Shown: piece by piece, positions 60,955 through 64,000 of the stretch
Numbering within the stretch: position 1 is the first letter of the stretch
Layout of the letters: the number at the start of each line of letters is the position of its first letter
Assembly: GCF_013664685.1 (NCBI RefSeq)
Contig: NZ_JAAKDE010000001.1
Span: 62,001 to 126,000, forward strand
Source of the DNA: Capillibacterium thermochitinicola
GTDB taxonomy: Bacteria; Bacillota; UBA4882; UBA10575
Length of the DNA: 64,000 nt
Direction of reading: 5' to 3'
Translations under genes and position numbers: made by a program
Notes under the pieces: model-generated
The model's input: the letters and a program-made list of their open reading frames with translations, nothing else
Told to the model about the DNA's origin: nothing
Database searches by the model: none

Positions 60955-62102
60955 GCATTTACATTGATACCCAATGGTCAAGTTTGGCCAAGCACGAGGA
61001 AGAGCTCAGCGGGGACCACGTGGAGGTGGTCCGGACCGACGATGCGGTGGTGGCGGTCCTGGCCGACGGCTTGGGCAGCGGCGTGAAAGCCAATATCCTC
61101 GCCACCTTAACCGCCAAGATCATCGCGACCATGATTAAAAACGGGGCGACCCTGGAGGAGACGATCGAAACCGTCTCCCATACCTTACCGGTCTGTCAGA
61201 AAAGGAACCTGGCCTACTCCACGTTTACCATCATCAAGATTACCCGGGAAGGCCAGGGTTACGTCGCCGAATTTGACAATCCGACCCTCTTTTTTGTGCG
61301 GGGCGGCAAACTCTTGGCTCTGGACTGGGAAGAACGGGCAATTGAAGGCCGGAAAATCCGGGAAAGCCGGTTTCAAGTCGAGCCGGGAGATATCCTGGTC
61401 ACCGTTTCAGACGGGGTAATCCACGCCGGGATCGGCGGTGTTTTAAACCTGGGGTGGCAATGGGATGAAGTGGGCAAATACCTTGAAAAACTGGTCAATT
61501 TAAACCCCGATGCGGAGACGCTGAGCAAATGGTTGATTACGGCCTGTGCGCAGCTTTATACGGCGCAACCGGGGGATGATACCACCGCCCTGGTACTCAA
61601 GGTTAGAACGCCCCGTACTCTGACCGTGGCGGTTGGACCGCCCCAGAATAAAGAGGATGATGCGAAGATCGCCCAAATGATCCGGGATGAGCTGGGCAGC
61701 AAAGTAATTTGCGGCGGCACGACCAGTTCGATTATTGCCCGGGAGTGGGGGCGCGACATCGAAGTGGATCTAAAAAACCTTGATCCGGAAGTCCCTCCTT
61801 ATGGCCGGTTACGGGGGGTGGATCTGGTGACCGAAGGAATCATCACGCTGAGTAAAACGTTGGAAGCGTTGAAGAAGGAAGAAGGGAAGACCAAGAGTCC
61901 GGAGCGGAAAAATGCCGTTACATTACTGTCCAAGTTGTTTTTGGAGAGTGACAGCATCAAGTTTCTGGTCGGGAAAGCAATCAATCCGGCGCACCAGAAC
62001 CCGGATTTGCCCTTAAATTTAGCCCTGAAGATGCAGGTGGTCAAGGAGATCGCGGAAACGCTGAAGGAAAAAGGGAAAAAGGTTGAACTGCTTTATTTCT
62101 AA
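60951..62102 (+). CDS. SpoIIE-type (PPM) protein phosphatase
   Basis: 383 residues. The PPM/SpoIIE core is seen in VAVLADGLGSGVKANILATLTAKII (metal Asp), LVTVSDGVIHAG and PGDDTTALVLKV. The C-terminal extension (about 225-383) contains a segment, IAQMIRDELGSKVICGGTTSSIIAREWG, found in phosphatases linked to sensory hydrogenases. It overlaps the HydS-like gene by ATGA, so the hydrogenase domain probably controls its activity. Similar pairing occurs in the hfs locus of Thermoanaerobacterium. The phosphoprotein target is unknown. Confidence 0.88.
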   Translation: MSIYIDTQWSSLAKHEEELSGDHVEVVRTDDAVVAVLADGLGSGVKANILATLTAKIIATMIKNGATLEETIETVSHTLPVCQKRNLAYSTFTIIKITREGQGYVAEFDNPTLFFVRGGKLLALDWEERAIEGRKIRESRFQVEPGDILVTVSDGVIHAGIGGVLNLGWQWDEVGKYLEKLVNLNPDAETLSKWLITACAQLYTAQPGDDTTALVLKVRTPRTLTVAVGPPQNKEDDAKIAQMIRDELGSKVICGGTTSSIIAREWGRDIEVDLKNLDPEVPPYGRLRGVDLVTEGIITLSKTLEALKKEEGKTKSPERKNAVTLLSKLFLESDSIKFLVGKAINPAHQNPDLPLNLALKMQVVKEIAETLKEKGKKVELLYF

Positions 62103-62158
62103 ACGCAACGTAACTTTTGGTTGTTAGTCATTTAATTTGGGAAAGGAGACGGAAAGCA

Positions 62159-62692
62159 ATGAAACAGGAAGAGATCATCGGGACCCGGCAGGGAGACGGC
62201 GGCACAACCTACCAACGGAAGTTCGAAAAGGTCAATGAGATTATTGCGCGGTTGGGACGGTCGCGTTCGGCTTTAATCCCCATCCTCCAGGAGGTACAGG
62301 AAGAGTACCGTTATTTGCCGGAGGAGATCCTGACCTATATCGCGACGGCGCTTGGTCTTTCGCCGGCCAGTGTCTATGGGGTGGCCACCTTTTACGCCCA
62401 GTTTTCGTTGGAGGCCAAGGGGAAATATGTGATCAAGGTCTGCGACGGGACGGCCTGCCATGTACGGGGGTCCAACCCGGTGCTGGAAGCGATTAAGAAA
62501 CGGGTTAATCTGCAAGGGGATAAGGCGACCACCGGCGATCTCCGTTACACGGTGGAGACCGTTTCTTGCCTTGGTGCCTGTGGTTTAGCCCCGGTGATAA
62601 TGATCAATGACAAAATTTACGGGCAGATGACGCCGGAGGCGATCAATATCATCATTGACCAGTTGGAAAAGGAGGATGCAACAGATGAATAA
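62159..62692 (+). CDS. NuoE/HydC-like [2Fe-2S] subunit
   Basis: A 177-residue thioredoxin-like ferredoxin subunit of NADH-linked hydrogenases: ALIPILQEVQEEYRYLPEE, SVYGVATFYAQFSLEAKGKY, CDGTACHVRG (CxxxxC) and SCLGACGLAPVIMI (CxxxC). ATG 62159 behind AAAGGAG. Overlaps the next gene by 8 bases. In HydABC it relays electrons to the NuoF-like subunit. Confidence 0.94.
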   Translation: MKQEEIIGTRQGDGGTTYQRKFEKVNEIIARLGRSRSALIPILQEVQEEYRYLPEEILTYIATALGLSPASVYGVATFYAQFSLEAKGKYVIKVCDGTACHVRGSNPVLEAIKKRVNLQGDKATTGDLRYTVETVSCLGACGLAPVIMINDKIYGQMTPEAINIIIDQLEKEDATDE

Positions 62693-64000
62693 GCAAAGCC
62701 CAAACCAGTTGGCACAGTGGAAAGAAGAGTGGCGCCGGGGATTTCAGCGGGAGAAGGCCCGGATTTTAGTCTGTGCAGGGACCGGGTGTGTGGCCAACGG
62801 CTCTTTGGAAGTATACGAAGCGATCAAGCGGGAAGTGGAAGCGCGGGGGGCGTTTGTTACCATTGATGTATTACTGGAGAAAGAGGAGACCGGGGTGGCC
62901 GTCGTGAAAAGCGGTTGCCATGGTTTTTGTGAGATGGGGCCATTGGTCCGCCTGGAACCTTCGGGGATCCTTTATACCAAGGTCAAGGCGGAGGATGCGG
63001 CCGAGATTGTCGATGCTTTGTTACGTGATGAGAAACCGGTGGAACGCCTTTTGTACCGTCATCCGGTGACGGGCGAGGTTTATGCGGCCGAACACGAGAT
63101 CCCCTTTTACCGTCATCAGCAGCGAACCACGTTGGCCCATTGCGGGCAGATTGATCCGGAAGACATCCGTGAATACATTGCCGACGGTGGTTATGAGGGC
63201 TTACTCAAGGTGATCACCACGATGACGCCGGAGCAGGTTTGCCAGGAGATTATCGCGTCGGGACTGCGGGGGCGCGGCGGCGGCGGTTTTCCGACCGGCC
63301 GGAAGTGGGAGCTGACTCGGATCGCCAAGGGCGACCAGAAGTATGTGGTTTGCAACGGTGATGAAGGGGATCCGGGTGCCTTTATGGACCGGAGTTTGCT
63401 GGAGGGGGATCCCCACCGGATCCTGGAAGGGATGGCCATTGCCGGTTACGCCGTCGGTGCCGATGAAGGCTATATCTATGTGCGCGCCGAGTACCCCTTG
63501 GCGGTGCGGCGGCTGAAGAAAGCGGTGGCGGACGCCGAAAAATATGGTCTCCTCGGGCGGAAAATCCTGGGGACGGACTTTAACTTTACCATTAAAATTA
63601 AAGAGGGCGCGGGGGCCTTTGTTTGCGGTGAAGAAACGGCCCTCCTGGCTTCGATCGAGGGAAAACGGGGCATGCCTTCGCCGAAACCGCCGTTCCCGGC
63701 CCAATCGGGTCTGTGGGGGAAACCGACCGTAATTAACAACGTGGAGACTTTTGCCAATGTCCCCCAGATCATCATGAATGGAGCGGCCTGGTTCAGTCAG
63801 ATTGGGACAAAGAACAACGCCGGCACCAAAACCTTTGCTCTTACCGGCCAGGTGGCCAACACCGGCTTGATCGAAGTTCCGTTGGGTACCACCCTCCGTC
63901 AGGTGGTATTCGCAATTGGCGGCGGGATCCGGGGCGGCAAAAAGTTTAAAGCCGTCCAGATCGGCGGGCCGTCGGGCGGTTGTTTGACCGAGGAACATCT
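62685..64000 (+). CDS. NuoF/HydB-like NADH-binding subunit, 3' truncated
   Basis: Open to the window end (438 codons seen). N-terminal ferredoxin-like part with CAGTGCVANGS and GCHGFCEMGP, then the flavoprotein domain: GLRGRGGGGFPTGRKW (FMN/NADH loop), VCNGDEGDPGAFMDRSLLEGDPHR and GAGAFVCGEETALLASIEG. The C-terminal 4Fe-4S part is outside. It would transfer electrons between NADH and ferredoxin or hydrogenase in a bifurcating HydABC-type complex; the catalytic HydA is expected just downstream but is not visible. Confidence 0.95.
   Translation, partial: MNKQSPNQLAQWKEEWRRGFQREKARILVCAGTGCVANGSLEVYEAIKREVEARGAFVTIDVLLEKEETGVAVVKSGCHGFCEMGPLVRLEPSGILYTKVKAEDAAEIVDALLRDEKPVERLLYRHPVTGEVYAAEHEIPFYRHQQRTTLAHCGQIDPEDIREYIADGGYEGLLKVITTMTPEQVCQEIIASGLRGRGGGGFPTGRKWELTRIAKGDQKYVVCNGDEGDPGAFMDRSLLEGDPHRILEGMAIAGYAVGADEGYIYVRAEYPLAVRRLKKAVADAEKYGLLGRKILGTDFNFTIKIKEGAGAFVCGEETALLASIEGKRGMPSPKPPFPAQSGLWGKPTVINNVETFANVPQIIMNGAAWFSQIGTKNNAGTKTFALTGQVANTGLIEVPLGTTLRQVVFAIGGGIRGGKKFKAVQIGGPSGGCLTEEH

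Overview
This window looks like chromosomal DNA from an endospore-forming, anaerobic Bacillota (Firmicutes) bacterium, probably from a lineage remote from Bacillus. The spore-former call rests on spo0A, spoVS, ylbJ, yqhV, an alpha/beta-type small acid-soluble spore protein, a DUF3794/SPOCS-type protein and abrB. The Firmicutes call is also supported by two T-box leaders (tyrS, metG), RNase J and RNase Y, a PASTA kinase with IreB, and gene orders shared with Bacillus (rsmI-abrB-metG-tatD-yabE-rsmA; recA-rny-ymdB-spoVS; rlmN-PP2C-PASTA kinase-rsgA-rpe). Fermentative hydrogen metabolism is indicated by Rex, an [FeFe]-hydrogenase-like sensor and NuoE/NuoF-like subunits. No rRNA, CRISPR, insertion sequence or prophage was seen.

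Layout. 0-8 kb: RND efflux pair, an unknown membrane protein, a Gfo/Idh/MocA oxidoreductase and oligoendopeptidase F. 8-16.5 kb: RNase J, then an aromatic-pathway cluster (aroE, aroC, aroK, aroB, aroQ) with a secretin-LysM protein and a ComFB protein inside it. 16.5-20 kb: GNAT remnant, oadG/oadB-like sodium pump subunits, a phasin-like protein and a small membrane protein. 20-31.8 kb: a GGDEF protein, T-box-tyrS, a secreted propeller-like protein, rsmI, abrB, T-box-metG, tatD, a TatD-associated radical SAM protein and a YabE/RpfB-like 3D protein. 31.8-43.3 kb: REC-GGDEF protein, rsmA, ykuK-like gene, LexA-controlled recA-recX, rny, ymdB, spoVS, dipeptidase, GNAT, spo0A and rlmN. 43.3-52.8 kb: FHA-PP2C-PASTA kinase-rsgA-rpe-cheX-ireB-murA, then membrane and sporulation genes and the SASP gene. 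52.8-58 kb: a large phosphatase-like membrane protein, an EamA transporter, the DUF3794 gene, a rex remnant and five tRNAs. 58-64 kb: rex and a hydrogenase-sensor operon running off the end.

How the genes work together. The hydrogenase region reads as a redox/H2-sensing module. Rex has an operator at its own promoter, and a second operator precedes an operon encoding a 2Fe-2S protein, a PAS-containing group C-type [FeFe]-hydrogenase homologue, a SpoIIE-type phosphatase and NuoE/NuoF-like subunits. The kinase, phosphatase, FHA protein, IreB and MurA genes form a cell-wall signalling block. Two GGDEF proteins and ComFB hint at cyclic-dinucleotide control.

Two patterns cut across genes. First, four genes (rnj, aroE, an FHA gene and a GNAT gene) each appear to carry exactly one extra base, three of them next to homopolymers of eight or nine. 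Second, several genes have their best Shine-Dalgarno-placed start at ATT or ATC rather than ATG, GTG or TTG (GGDEF gene, rsmA, rny, yqhV, perhaps the CBO0543-like gene).
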